From positions 1 through 64,000 of the forward strand of contig JBFLYZ010000006.1 of the NCBI GenBank assembly GCA_040756415.1: 64,000 nt of DNA. Direction: 5' to 3'. The notes under the pieces were generated by a model that was not told where the DNA came from, ran no database searches, and worked only from the letters and a program-made list of their open reading frames with translations. Positions 25,220 through 33,440 of this stretch are shown here, piece by piece. The position numbers and the translations under genes were made by a program. Every line of letters begins with the position of its first letter. The stretch's first letter is position 1. Source of the DNA: JBFLYZ01 sp040756415 (lineage in GTDB: Bacteria > Bacteroidota > Bacteroidia > JADZBD01).

Positions 25220-25579
25220 TCATTTCTTTTTCAGAGTTCGAATCGTTTTATGAACTTTACCGATTATTTGCGCAATGAGATCAATCCTTTCTTTGATTAA
25301 TCGGGCAGATAAAAGGCGGTTAGATTTCTTATGCCAACCACGCGATTCCCGGGCGGAACCAAGAGTATAGGTCAGGTAACGGATATATTCCTTCGCAGAA
25401 ATTCTCCCATAGCCTTCTTCAATATTTGCCGGTGTGGAACCTTCGGATCGTACTAACTGCGCTGAGATTTCTTTTCCCCGATCATCCTTACACAATGTTT
25501 CAGAATCCTGCCGGCACAAGTCCCACAATTTCATCGAGGCCGGATAAAATCCCAGACCTTCAAAACCATAATTGCTCAT
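25220..25579 (-). CDS. Four-helix-bundle protein, S23/IVS family
   Basis: 119 residues from the ATG at 25579; the longer open frame overlaps rplY and encodes a low-complexity stretch in the wrong register. The hallmark ANIEEGYGRISAKEYIRYL is present. Relatives were first seen in insertions within 23S rRNA genes, and others (Avd) assist diversity-generating retroelements; stand-alone copies have no settled function. Here it separates rplY from pth, which usually adjoin, and has matching short repeats on both sides. No reverse transcriptase is nearby. Confidence 0.85.
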   Translation of the reverse strand: MSNYGFEGLGFYPASMKLWDLCRQDSETLCKDDRGKEISAQLVRSEGSTPANIEEGYGRISAKEYIRYLTYTLGSARESRGWHKKSNRLLSARLIKERIDLIAQIIGKVHKTIRTLKKK

Positions 25580-25616
25580 ATGCAAAAATAAAAAAAGGGG
25601 AATGAAACCACTCCCC

Positions 25617-25633
25617 TTCACATTCACATTCAC
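25617..25633. repeat. Right arm of inverted repeat around S23 cassette
   Basis: TTCACATTCACATTCAC, beginning just beyond the S23 gene and ending 7 bases from the rplY stop codon. It is complementary over at least 13 bases to 25199-25211. Confidence 0.6.
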
Positions 25634-25640
25634 CGGATGC

Positions 25641-26312
25641 CTACTTCTTCTTCTCTTCCTTTTTCTCTTCCTTCTTCGCTTCCGGTGCGGGGGTTGTTCC
25701 GGCAGCCGGGGTAGCGCCAGCGGCAGGAGTGGCCGTAGCGGTGGCTGCAACCGGAGTTTCCTCCACTACGTTGCGGGTCACGCGCACGCCTACGATGGTC
25801 ACGTTCGGGCTTTCCAGGAAGGTAATGCCGTCATACTTCAGGTCGCTCACGCGGATGCTGTCACCTATGTTCAGGCCGCTCACATCGAGAATAACGGCTT
25901 CGGGCATCTTTTCGATGAGGCCCTTGGCCTTGATGTAGCGCATCTTGGTGTGCATCTGCCCGCCCTCGCGCACGCCTATGGCCGTACCCGTGGTCTTCAC
26001 CGGTATCTTCATGGTCACCGCTTTGCCCGGTATCAGCTCGAGAAAATCCACGTGGGTCAGGCGATCGGTGAGCGGGTTGAACTGCGTTTCCTGGATAATG
26101 GTCTTGTAGGTCTTGCCGCTCAGGTCAATGTCTACAATGTGAACATCGGGAGTGTACAAAAGTTTGGCAAAAGCTTTCTCCGAAGCATAGAACGTAACCT
26201 GTTCTTTGCCTCCGTAGATCACGCAGGGCACGTTGCCCTCCCTGCGTAAAGCCTTAGCATCTTTTTTCCCTACGCTCGCTCTTGGCGAACCGCTAATAGA
26301 TACTGTTTTCAT
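25641..26312 (-). CDS. rplY: 50S ribosomal protein L25, long CTC form
   Basis: 223 residues from the ATG at 26312 (MKTVSISGSPR), which is the conserved N-terminus of the family; upstream in-frame codons are not conserved in type. Binds 5S rRNA. Has the L25 beta-barrel (about 1-95), the TL5-type C-terminal domain (about 95-185) and a low-complexity Ala/Thr/Pro tail ending in Glu-Lys repeats. Follows prs by about 105 bases in the same direction. Confidence 0.95.
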   Translation of the reverse strand: MKTVSISGSPRASVGKKDAKALRREGNVPCVIYGGKEQVTFYASEKAFAKLLYTPDVHIVDIDLSGKTYKTIIQETQFNPLTDRLTHVDFLELIPGKAVTMKIPVKTTGTAIGVREGGQMHTKMRYIKAKGLIEKMPEAVILDVSGLNIGDSIRVSDLKYDGITFLESPNVTIVGVRVTRNVVEETPVAATATATPAAGATPAAGTTPAPEAKKEEKKEEKKK

Positions 26313-26417
26313 TTTTGTTTGCTTTGTCCACCGGCCCGAAGGGCGAAGGTGGATTTTGTTTTCACTCCCGTTTATCTCTTTTGTCTGCAGCAACGGGAAC
26401 TAACCTGCAGAATATTT

Positions 26418-27350
26418 TTATATCACAAAATGCGAGGCGATGCTCTCGAGCTTCACCACGTTGGAGATCACGTTAGCGAACATGTCGGATACCGACAGCA
26501 CCTTGATCTTGCCGCTCTCCTTTTTCAGGGGAATGGTATCGGTCACGATCAGCTCGGTGATCTTCGATTTTTCCAGTTTCTCGTAAGCGCTTCCGGAAAG
26601 GATGGGATGCGTGCAGACCGCCCGTACGCTCTTTGCGCCCTTATCCATCATCATATCGGCAGCGGTACACAGGGTTCCGGCCGTGTCTACAATATCGTCA
26701 ACCAGCACGATGTCGCGCCCTTCCACATCTCCGATCACCGTCATGCTCTGGATGATGTTCGCTTTCTTGCGCTGCTTGTAGCAGATGGCCATCTCGCAGT
26801 CGAAGAACTTGGCGTAAGCATTGGCCCGCTTGGTGCCTCCCGTATCGGGCGCGGCCATGGTCAGGTTGGGCAGGTTGAGCTTTTTGATATGGTTCAGGAA
26901 AATGGTGGAAGCGTAAAGATGGTCGACCGGCACTTCGAAAAAGCCCTGTATCTGGTCGGCATGCAGGTCCATGGTCATGATGCGCGTGGCGCCAGCGCTT
27001 TCCAGCATCTTGGCCACCAGCTTGGATCCTATCGACACGCGGGGCTGGTCCTTGCGGTCCTGCCGGGCGAAGCCGAAGTAGGGGATAACGGCTACAATGC
27101 TCCTGGCCGATGCCCGTTTGGCTGCATCGATCATGAGCAGCAGCTCAAAGAGATTATCCGTAGGCGGAAAGGTGCTTTGGATGATGAACACATCGCAGCC
27201 CCGCACCGTTTCTTCGAAAGCCGGGGCGAACTCCCCATCGCTGAAGCGGTTGAGCGTCACATCGCCCAGGCGGGTGCCGTAGGCGGAGGCAATGCTCTGG
27301 GCCAGCGCTTTTGACGCTGAGCCGGCAAAGAATTTGACGTGCGATGACAT
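26418..27350 (-). CDS. prs: Ribose-phosphate pyrophosphokinase
   Basis: 310 residues from the ATG at 27350. Makes phosphoribosyl pyrophosphate from ribose 5-phosphate and ATP for purine, pyrimidine, His and NAD synthesis. Shows the N-terminal KFFAGSASKALAQSIA, the FARQDRK loop, the MTMDLHADQIQGFF pyrophosphate site and the PRPP-binding VLVDDIVDTAGTL. A strong promoter match lies about 77 bases upstream (27427-27457), which should drive prs, rplY and pth. Confidence 0.97.
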   Translation of the reverse strand: MSSHVKFFAGSASKALAQSIASAYGTRLGDVTLNRFSDGEFAPAFEETVRGCDVFIIQSTFPPTDNLFELLLMIDAAKRASARSIVAVIPYFGFARQDRKDQPRVSIGSKLVAKMLESAGATRIMTMDLHADQIQGFFEVPVDHLYASTIFLNHIKKLNLPNLTMAAPDTGGTKRANAYAKFFDCEMAICYKQRKKANIIQSMTVIGDVEGRDIVLVDDIVDTAGTLCTAADMMMDKGAKSVRAVCTHPILSGSAYEKLEKSKITELIVTDTIPLKKESGKIKVLSVSDMFANVISNVVKLESIASHFVI

Positions 27351-27426
27351 ATTTGTAATATCCTGATTTTCAACCGCTAGCCGGTGAATTGTAGCCTCCG
27401 GCCAATTGCCTTTTTTAAAAGGGTAG

Positions 27427-27457
27427 CAAATGTAGTGAAAAGGGGGAAATGGGCAAA
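27427..27457 (-). promoter_or_regulatory. Promoter for prs
   Basis: On the minus strand a TTTG -33 box (27454-27457), a 19-base spacer and TACATTTG (27427-27434) match the Bacteroidota consensus TTTG-N19-21-TAnnTTTG fully. Predicted leader is about 70 bases. Confidence 0.72.
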
Positions 27458-27566
27458 ATGAAAATAAGCCCGGATAATATATCAGTTTGAAGGTCCACAC
27501 TCATAGCGAATACGAGGAAAAATAAAAACGGGCCAACAGAATTTCTTATCCCGCGTTTTCAAGCAA

Positions 27567-27600
27567 AAAATGCCGTTTAGTAACTCTAAAACGGCATTTT
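27567..27600 (-). terminator. Intrinsic terminator behind tRNA-Leu
   Basis: Perfect 12-base arms 27567-27578 and 27589-27600 with a 10-base loop, followed on the minus strand by a run of T residues. It lies 10 bases beyond the end of the tRNA. Confidence 0.85.
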
Positions 27601-27609
27601 GCATCATTG

Positions 27610-27693
27610 TACCCGGAGCCGGGGTCGAACCGGCAAGGTATTGCTACCACTGGTGTTTGAGACCAGCGCGTCTACCAATTCCGCCATCCGGGC
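27610..27693 (-). tRNA. tRNA-Leu(CAA)
   Basis: The minus strand folds as a class II tRNA of 84 bases: acceptor GCCCGGA pairs with TCCGGGT (one G-U at the first pair), anticodon loop CTCAAAC gives anticodon CAA for codon UUG, there is a long variable arm, and the T arm contains GGTTCGACCCC. The CCA end is not encoded. Confidence 0.95.
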
Positions 27694-27732
27694 ATAAAAA
27701 GGATTGCGAAAATAGCTAAAAATAGCCAATGC

Positions 27733-27945
27733 TCATTTGCTTTTGAGTTCGATCCATACTGGCGTATGATCGCTGGTCTTCTCCCATCCGCGCACCGGCC
27801 GGTCAACGCCTCCTGCAAGCAAACGGCCCTGAGCTGCGGACTCAGCCGGATATGATCCATGTGTATGTTGGCCTCTTTAAGCCATCGCAGCAGCACGGGC
27901 AGGCGACCGTGGGATGCCGCTCACGCTATAGCTGGCTATTTTCAT
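27733..27945 (-). pseudogene. Decayed exonuclease III family gene with internal deletion
   Basis: The minus strand begins MKIASYSVSGI at 27945, matching the start of exonuclease III, continues after a frameshift as GRLPVLLRWLKEAN, and jumps to the family C-terminus: MDHIRLSPQLRA, then in a second shifted frame GGVDRPVRGWEKTSDHTPVW and a TGA at 27733. About 190 middle residues, including most active-site residues, are gone. An intact family member lies at 55391-56158, but this relic is not a close copy of it; its ends look more like a different exonuclease III subgroup. Confidence 0.75.
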
Positions 27946-28081
27946 TTTCCCATGCCTACCGCCCTTTCGAGTTTACCTTCTTTTTTCCGGCTTTTGCCGC
28001 TCAAGAGCTCCCTTCGCTCAGGATAATTTACCAACTGGCGTAATTCCGGATCTGAAAACCGCGATATTTGCCTTACCCGCC

Positions 28082-28900
28082 ATGTCGCTTTTCATCGCTT
28101 CCCTTAACTCCGGCAGCAACGGCAATTGCTACTATATAGGCAATCACCGCGAAGCCGTGCTGATCGATGCGGGGATCTCCTGCCGCGAAACCGAAAGGCG
28201 CATGAAGCGGGCGGGGCTTTCCATGCAAAAGGTGAAGGCCGTATTCATATCGCACGAGCACACCGATCACATACGCGGGCTGGAGGTGCTGTCGCGCAGG
28301 TATCAGCTTCCCGTGTACATCACTTCAGGCACATTGAGCAACAGCCGCCTGAAGCTGCAGCCTGCGCTGGTACGCGAGTTCAGCGAAAACGAAAACGTGC
28401 ACATAGGCTCCATCCGGGTCTTGCCCTTTTCCAAAAGCCACGATGCGGCCGATCCGCACAGCTTCGTGCTGGAATCGGAAGGAGCCACGGTGGGCGTTTT
28501 CACGGATATAGGCTATGCCTGCCCGCGCGTGGCCCACCATTTCTCCGGGTGCCATGCCGCTTTCCTGGAGGCGAACTACGATGAGCACATGCTGGAAAAC
28601 GGCAGGTACCCGGCCTACCTCAAAAAACGCATACGCAGCCAGCTCGGCCATTTGTCAAACGACCAGGCGCTCGAGCTTTTTTCCAGGTATCGTCCTGTTT
28701 TCATGAGCCACCTGCTGCTGTCCCACCTTTCGGCCGAGAACAACGACCCGCGGCTCGTTCACGACCTGTTCGCAGCGCATGCGGGCAATACACGTATTGC
28801 CGTTGCCTCGCGGTATGAGGAGGGCCCGGTCTTTCATATCAGCGCTAAAGCCAGCCAGAGAAAGGCAGGCGCCAGGGCCGTGCAAACCTCCTTATTCTGA
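28082..28900 (+). CDS. MBL-fold metal-dependent hydrolase, YycJ/WalJ-like
   Basis: 272 residues. The metallo-beta-lactamase fold is clear: SLNSGSNGNCYYIG at the N-terminus, the metal site HEHTDH near residue 60, later FSKSHDAADP, FTDIGYA and a C-terminal MSHLLLSHLS. The family includes predicted nucleases and phosphodiesterases; the exact substrate is not established. It stands alone and ends in a good terminator. Confidence 0.9.
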   Translation: MSLFIASLNSGSNGNCYYIGNHREAVLIDAGISCRETERRMKRAGLSMQKVKAVFISHEHTDHIRGLEVLSRRYQLPVYITSGTLSNSRLKLQPALVREFSENENVHIGSIRVLPFSKSHDAADPHSFVLESEGATVGVFTDIGYACPRVAHHFSGCHAAFLEANYDEHMLENGRYPAYLKKRIRSQLGHLSNDQALELFSRYRPVFMSHLLLSHLSAENNDPRLVHDLFAAHAGNTRIAVASRYEEGPVFHISAKASQRKAGARAVQTSLF

Positions 28901-28915
28901 TGGCGGCAAATGGAA

Positions 28916-28941
28916 GAAAGGCTGCAGTGAAGCAGCCTTTC
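28916..28941 (+). terminator. Intrinsic terminator behind the MBL-fold gene
   Basis: Perfect 10-base arms (28916-28925, 28932-28941) with a 6-base loop, followed by a weak T-rich stretch, 15 bases beyond the stop codon. Confidence 0.7.
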
Positions 28942-28957
28942 GCACTTTTCTGATCGT

Positions 28958-29491
28958 TCAGTATTGGCTCACGGCCTTTATTCTCAGCACCGGCTTAAGT
29001 AAATAGCTGCCGTTGCCTTCTTCCACAACCGATGCAGCCGCATCGAAATCCAGCACCACCTCGGTGGTTTTGTCGCTCAGAATGATCATGTTCACATTGA
29101 TCTTCAAGCCGCTTTGTGTTCCGCTGGGTGTTTTTAGCGGGAATATTCCTGTTCCGGTGATCACGGAATGGTTCGTTCCCAAAACTAACCGCATCTGCGT
29201 AATTTTCCCGGCCGGAAATTCTGTTTTAGGCGCAAGAAGCACGGTCACATTATTCTGCAACTGTAACAGATCATAGGTGCCGGAGTTGACCGGCAGGCTG
29301 ATCCAGCCATTGATTTCCGAATATACTTCCAGCCCAACGATCTCCACATTTACAGCAAAGTATTCGGCCGGGGCATCGGTCAGCTTTACGCTCATGTAGC
29401 CCTCCTGGCCGTCCTTCTTACACCCTGCGGCTAAATAAAGAGCGCCCGCCAGTACAAATACCGACAAGCTCAATTTGATGATGCTTTTCAT
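28958..29491 (-). CDS. DUF4382-type lipoprotein
   Basis: 177 residues. Lipoprotein signal peptide with lipobox LAAGC at about 20-24, followed by KKDG. The mature part begins YMSVKLTDAPAEY and runs VNVEIVGLEVY, which is the DUF4382 pattern (a carboxypeptidase-regulatory-like beta-sandwich). Probably anchored in the outer membrane or periplasm; function unknown. It is a single gene convergent with the MBL-fold hydrolase. Confidence 0.82.
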   Translation of the reverse strand: MKSIIKLSLSVFVLAGALYLAAGCKKDGQEGYMSVKLTDAPAEYFAVNVEIVGLEVYSEINGWISLPVNSGTYDLLQLQNNVTVLLAPKTEFPAGKITQMRLVLGTNHSVITGTGIFPLKTPSGTQSGLKINVNMIILSDKTTEVVLDFDAAASVVEEGNGSYLLKPVLRIKAVSQY

Positions 29492-29650
29492 GGTGCATAG
29501 TTTTATGGTTCAGTAACAGGATTCCAACAAGAATACCGGAAGGCATAATGAGTTATTAATCAGGCATATGTAATGGCGCTCGCACAGCCCGATTTCTCAT
29601 TATGGGAATTTTGCTTCCATGATCAGGACAGCGAACATGCGGCTTTTTTC

Positions 29651-29658
29651 TAACTTCG
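29651..29658 (+). promoter_or_regulatory. Promoter -7-like box TAACTTCG
   Basis: One base from the TAnnTTTG consensus and seven bases before the ATG at 29666. No clear -33 box. It resembles the near-start -7 boxes at 20808, 21703 and 41525. Confidence 0.3.
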
Positions 29659-29665
29659 CCTGCCC

Positions 29666-30121
29666 ATGTCCAAACCCTCTTTTGACGATATCTATATGGA
29701 ACTGGCCGGCAACCTGGCCAGGCGCTCGCATTGCGTAAAGGCGCAGGTAGGCGCAGTGCTGACCAAGGATACGCGTATTATCTCGCTGGGCTATAACGGT
29801 CCACCGGCCGGCACGCACAACTGCGATGAAGAATGGCCGGGCATAGGCTGTCCGCGCGACAGCAAGGGAAGCTGCTCGCTGGCCCTGCATGCCGAACAGA
29901 ACGCCATCCTGTATGCGGCCAAGAACAATGTTTCGCTCGATGGCGCCACCCTGTATATTACCCTTTCGCCCTGCATAGCCTGCGCGCGGGTGATCTATAC
30001 CATAGGTATCAGACGCGTGATCTACAAGGACTCTTACGCGGAGTTCAAGAATATACCCAACGATGAAGGCATTGAGTTCCTCGAAAAATTTGGCGTGAAG
30101 GTTGAGCGTTACGGCAAATAA
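29666..30121 (+). CDS. dCMP deaminase (ComEB-like)
   Basis: 151 residues. Converts dCMP to dUMP for thymidylate synthesis. Zinc-site motifs LHAEQNAIL (about 74-82) and SPCIACARV (about 100-108) are complete, and the extra loop GTHNCDEEWPGIGCP is typical of dCMP rather than cytidine deaminases. It is followed 72 bases later by the S41 protease gene, an order that recurs in Bacteroidota. Confidence 0.94.
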   Translation: MSKPSFDDIYMELAGNLARRSHCVKAQVGAVLTKDTRIISLGYNGPPAGTHNCDEEWPGIGCPRDSKGSCSLALHAEQNAILYAAKNNVSLDGATLYITLSPCIACARVIYTIGIRRVIYKDSYAEFKNIPNDEGIEFLEKFGVKVERYGK

Positions 30122-30193
30122 GACCTTTCATCACAATCCTTATGAACGGCAAACCATCTATTCGTATCTTCGTATGAAATACCGCTGCAGCGC

Positions 30194-31804
30194 ATGAGCA
30201 ACAGACCCGGACGTGCCTATATCTACCTGCCCATTGTATTCGCGCTGCTGATCGTTGCGGGCATGTTCCTGGGCCGTATGCTCAATTTTACCACCGGAAA
30301 GAGCCAGGGCCAGGCGTACGAGAACCTGCCTCCCGATGAAAAGATATCGGAGGTGCTGAAGTACATCACCGAGCATTATGTGGACAGTGTCGACCACAGC
30401 GATATCACGGAAAAGGCCATTGAGGACCTGTTGCACAACCTCGATCCGCATTCTTCCTATATCAGCGCAAAGGAGCTGAAGGACATCAACGAACAGTTGG
30501 AGGGGAATTTTGAAGGCATAGGCATTGAATTCAACATCGTGCGCGATACCATCTGCGTGGTTTCGGTCATTGCGGGAGGGCCTTCCCAGAAAGCGGGGCT
30601 GCTGGCGGGCGATAAGATCATTACCGTTGAAGGAAAGACCGTAGCCGGAACGAATGTGAAGAACAAGGATGTGACCTCGCTCTTGCGCGGCCCCAAGGGA
30701 ACGGATGTGAAGGTGGGCGTTATGCGCAACAACCAGCCCAAGCTGATCGGGTTCGTGATCACGCGCGATGAGATACCGTTGTACAGCCTGGATGTGGCCT
30801 ATATGCTTGACGATAATACCGGGTACATCAAGCTTTCGCGCTTCGCTGAAACGTCATATATCGAGTTCATGGAAGCCATACAGAAGCTGAGAAAGGAGGG
30901 TATGAAAGACCTGGTGTTCGACCTGCGCGGCAACGGTGGCGGCCTGCTCAACATAGCGGTGGATATAGCGGACGAGTTCCTGGAGAAAGGCAAGATGATC
31001 GTTTACACCGAAGGCAGGCATTCCATGCGCAAGAACTATACAGCCACCAGCAAAGGGGCGCTCACGGCTATGCCGGTGGTCGTGCTGATCGATGAGAACT
31101 CGGCATCGGCCAGCGAGATCGTAGCCGGTGCCCTGCAGGATAATGACCGCGGGATGATCATGGGCAGGCGCTCGTTCGGAAAAGGGCTGGTGCAGCAGCA
31201 AACCCAGTTGCCTGACGGCTCGGCCATACGGCTCACCACCGCGCGGTACTATACCCCCACCGGCCGCTGCATACAGAAACCGTACAATAAAGGCCTGGAT
31301 GACTATTACAACGAAGAGCAGGCGCGGTTCGAAAGCGGGGAGCTGCAGCATGCCGACAGTATTAAGTTCCCCGATTCGCTCAAGTTCCATACCCCCAAAG
31401 GAAAAACGGTTTACGGGGGAGGGGGCATCATGCCCGATGTGTTCGTGCCCCTCGATACCTCCGGCCGTACGCCTTACCTGAGCGAGCTGTTCTACAAAAG
31501 CGTATTCAACCAGTTCAGCTTCGATTATGCCGATAAAAAGCGCGTAGTGCTTTCGGCAGCCGGCCTGAATGCGTTCAGGGAATCGTTCAGGGTGGATGAG
31601 ACCCTGTTCAGGGAGTTTATCCAGTATGCCGAAAAGAACGGGGTGAAGCGCAACGAGGCGCAGATCAAAAAATCGGAACAGTTGATCAGGAACTACCTGA
31701 AGGCAAGCATAGCCCGCAGCATCTGGAACAACGAGGGCTTTTACCCCATCTACAACCAGGATGATAAGACCATGCAGCAGGCCGTTGAATATCTCAACGG
31801 CTGA
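30194..31804 (+). CDS. C-terminal processing peptidase, S41 family
   Basis: 536 residues. A single N-terminal membrane helix (about 10-30) anchors it with the rest in the periplasm. A PDZ domain covers about 100-190, and the S41 core has the nucleophile in ENSASASEI (303-305) and the general base K330 in RRSFGKGLVQ. Trims or degrades envelope proteins from their C-termini. A C-terminal helical domain of about 120 residues follows. A -7-like box (TATCTTCG, 30165-30172) precedes it, so it may be transcribed alone as well as with the deaminase. Confidence 0.94.
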   Translation: MSNRPGRAYIYLPIVFALLIVAGMFLGRMLNFTTGKSQGQAYENLPPDEKISEVLKYITEHYVDSVDHSDITEKAIEDLLHNLDPHSSYISAKELKDINEQLEGNFEGIGIEFNIVRDTICVVSVIAGGPSQKAGLLAGDKIITVEGKTVAGTNVKNKDVTSLLRGPKGTDVKVGVMRNNQPKLIGFVITRDEIPLYSLDVAYMLDDNTGYIKLSRFAETSYIEFMEAIQKLRKEGMKDLVFDLRGNGGGLLNIAVDIADEFLEKGKMIVYTEGRHSMRKNYTATSKGALTAMPVVVLIDENSASASEIVAGALQDNDRGMIMGRRSFGKGLVQQQTQLPDGSAIRLTTARYYTPTGRCIQKPYNKGLDDYYNEEQARFESGELQHADSIKFPDSLKFHTPKGKTVYGGGGIMPDVFVPLDTSGRTPYLSELFYKSVFNQFSFDYADKKRVVLSAAGLNAFRESFRVDETLFREFIQYAEKNGVKRNEAQIKKSEQLIRNYLKASIARSIWNNEGFYPIYNQDDKTMQQAVEYLNG

Positions 31805-31828
31805 ATAGCTGCGATCCTCCTGTCTTTG

Positions 31829-32032
31829 TTATTTTTTAGTGGTATCCCCGGGAAGGGTATCGCCCATGGATTCAGAAGCCGCTTCATCGGCCTTTTTCAT
31901 CAGCGAATCAAAATCGCTGGCCGACTGGATGGAATCCTGTCGCTGCTGATCCTGCTCCTCTTTGCTCGGGCCACCGCATGCGGACAGCGCCAGGGCGCCT
32001 GCAGCGAATGTTAACGTCAGAAATTTTTTCAT
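31829..32032 (-). CDS. Small lipoprotein, unknown function
   Basis: 67 residues. Signal peptide with lipobox LSAC (Cys about 19), then a highly charged, Ser/Asp/Gln-rich mature part without recognisable domain. A -7 box TATTTTTG (32053-32060, minus strand) lies about 20 bases before the start. It faces the S41 protease gene and diverges from the superoxide dismutase gene. Confidence 0.72.
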   Translation of the reverse strand: MKKFLTLTFAAGALALSACGGPSKEEQDQQRQDSIQSASDFDSLMKKADEAASESMGDTLPGDTTKK

Positions 32033-32145
32033 TGTGATCGGATTGTTTGCTGCAAAAATAAATAAAACATTGCATGATATATTTAAGGGATTAAATTTCT
32101 ATATTTGATCGGCATTTAAGTATAACCGATAAAAAATCAATTCCA

Positions 32146-32751
32146 ATGGCATTCGAATTACCCAAGCTACCTTATGCGTACAATGCGCTGGAGCCGCATA
32201 TTGACGCGAAAACGATGGAAATCCATCATACCAAGCATCACCAGGCTTATGTGACCAACCTCAATAACGCGATCGCGGGCGGTGAGGCTGAGAAGATGAG
32301 CATAGAAGATATCTGTAAGAACGTATCGAAATATCCGGCCGCTGTAAGGAACAACGGGGGCGGGCATTATAATCACTCCCTGTTCTGGACCATTATGAAG
32401 CCGGGCGGTGGCGGCAATCCCTCAGGCGCGCTGGCCGATGCCATCAACGGGGCCTTCGGCTCTTTCGATGAGTTTAAAAAACAGTTCTCCAACGCGGGCG
32501 CTACGCGTTTCGGCTCGGGATGGGCCTGGCTGACCCTGAGCGGTGGAAAGCTGACCATATCTTCTACTCCCAACCAGGATAACCCCCTGATGGATGTTGC
32601 CGAGGTAAAGGGAGCGCCTATCCTGGGGCTGGATGTATGGGAGCACGCCTATTATCTTAATTACCAGAACCGCAGGCCCGATTATATTGCCGCTTTCTGG
32701 AACGTGATCAACTGGGAAGAAGTGGCCAAGCGTTTTGCCGCTGCCAAATAA
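32146..32751 (+). CDS. Superoxide dismutase, Fe/Mn family
   Basis: 201 residues. Dismutes superoxide. Metal ligands are H27, H77 (NHSLFW), D163 and H167 (DVWEHAYY). The Gly in GGGHYNH together with Gln near 144 in TPNQDNPL is the Mn-type pattern, although many Bacteroidota enzymes accept either metal. A -7 box TATATTTG at 32100-32107 precedes it. No signal peptide, so cytoplasmic. Confidence 0.95.
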   Translation: MAFELPKLPYAYNALEPHIDAKTMEIHHTKHHQAYVTNLNNAIAGGEAEKMSIEDICKNVSKYPAAVRNNGGGHYNHSLFWTIMKPGGGGNPSGALADAINGAFGSFDEFKKQFSNAGATRFGSGWAWLTLSGGKLTISSTPNQDNPLMDVAEVKGAPILGLDVWEHAYYLNYQNRRPDYIAAFWNVINWEEVAKRFAAAK

Positions 32752-32765
32752 CGGTATTATATTTG
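32734..32765 (+). promoter_or_regulatory. Promoter for the porin-like gene
   Basis: TTTG (32734-32737), a 20-base spacer and TATATTTG (32758-32765). It overlaps the end of the superoxide dismutase gene and gives a leader of about 25 bases. Confidence 0.6.
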
Positions 32766-32795
32766 CTAACAACCCCAAAACCAAACACAAGCCAT

Positions 32796-33440
32796 ATGAA
32801 AAAAACCTCAACTGTTATTCTGGCGATGGCCGTATTGAGCTTATCGCTTTTTAAGACTACGGCTGTTCAGGCCCAGAAGGGTGGAGACGCTCCTCCTTCC
32901 GTGATCACTGCGGGAGTAGGATGGAGCCTGGTTGGCGCCCTGTTCGGAGTGCTGAATAATTCTGTTCCTGATTCCAGCTCTGTCGACCTGCGTCAGACGC
33001 CCGTAATAATCGGTTCGTATGACTATTACATTTCACCCAAATTCAGCATCGGTGCAGCGTATTCGTATCAATCGTTCACTTTCGAGTATTCGAAATATCC
33101 TGTGACCAACTCTCAGGGCGTTACCTATTACGCGACTTACAAGGATGTGCTCAAGCGCATGAACTTCGCGGTAAGGCCCCTGTTCCACTTCGGCAGCAGC
33201 GATGAAATCGATCCGTATTTCGGATTGAGGCTGGGCTATACCCAATGGAGCTCGACCACCACGAATCCTGACCCCTATTACAATTCGCTCGATTTCACTA
33301 CCGGCAGCGTGGGCAGCCCCATCAAGGTGCAGGTGCTTTTCGGAACTCGTTACTGGGTAGCTGATTTTCTCGGTCTAAATGCCGAGGTAGCTATCGGATC
33401 GCCTTACCTGGCCATGCTGGGAGCCAATTTCAGGTTCTGA
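32796..33440 (+). CDS. Outer-membrane beta-barrel protein
   Basis: 214 residues from the ATG at 32796, which begins a signal peptide ending VQAQ. The mature part resembles small OmpA/OmpW-like barrels: alternating hydrophobic strands, aromatic girdles and a terminal GANFRF ending in Phe. Function unknown. Its stop codon overlaps the start of the next gene (TGATG), while a terminator-like hairpin lies 64 bases on, inside that next frame. Confidence 0.85.
   Translation: MKKTSTVILAMAVLSLSLFKTTAVQAQKGGDAPPSVITAGVGWSLVGALFGVLNNSVPDSSSVDLRQTPVIIGSYDYYISPKFSIGAAYSYQSFTFEYSKYPVTNSQGVTYYATYKDVLKRMNFAVRPLFHFGSSDEIDPYFGLRLGYTQWSSTTTNPDPYYNSLDFTTGSVGSPIKVQVLFGTRYWVADFLGLNAEVAIGSPYLAMLGANFRF

Noticed and set aside
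25220..25579. Accessory protein (Avd) of a diversity-generating retroelement
   Set aside because: The fold family is the same, but no reverse transcriptase, template or variable repeat is found nearby.
27780..27830. VCLQEA in the relic near tRNA-Leu, resembling the exonuclease III motif VCLQE
   Set aside because: It falls in the wrong frame over the C-terminal segment GRLLAGGVDRPVRG, which fits the family better; the match is chance.
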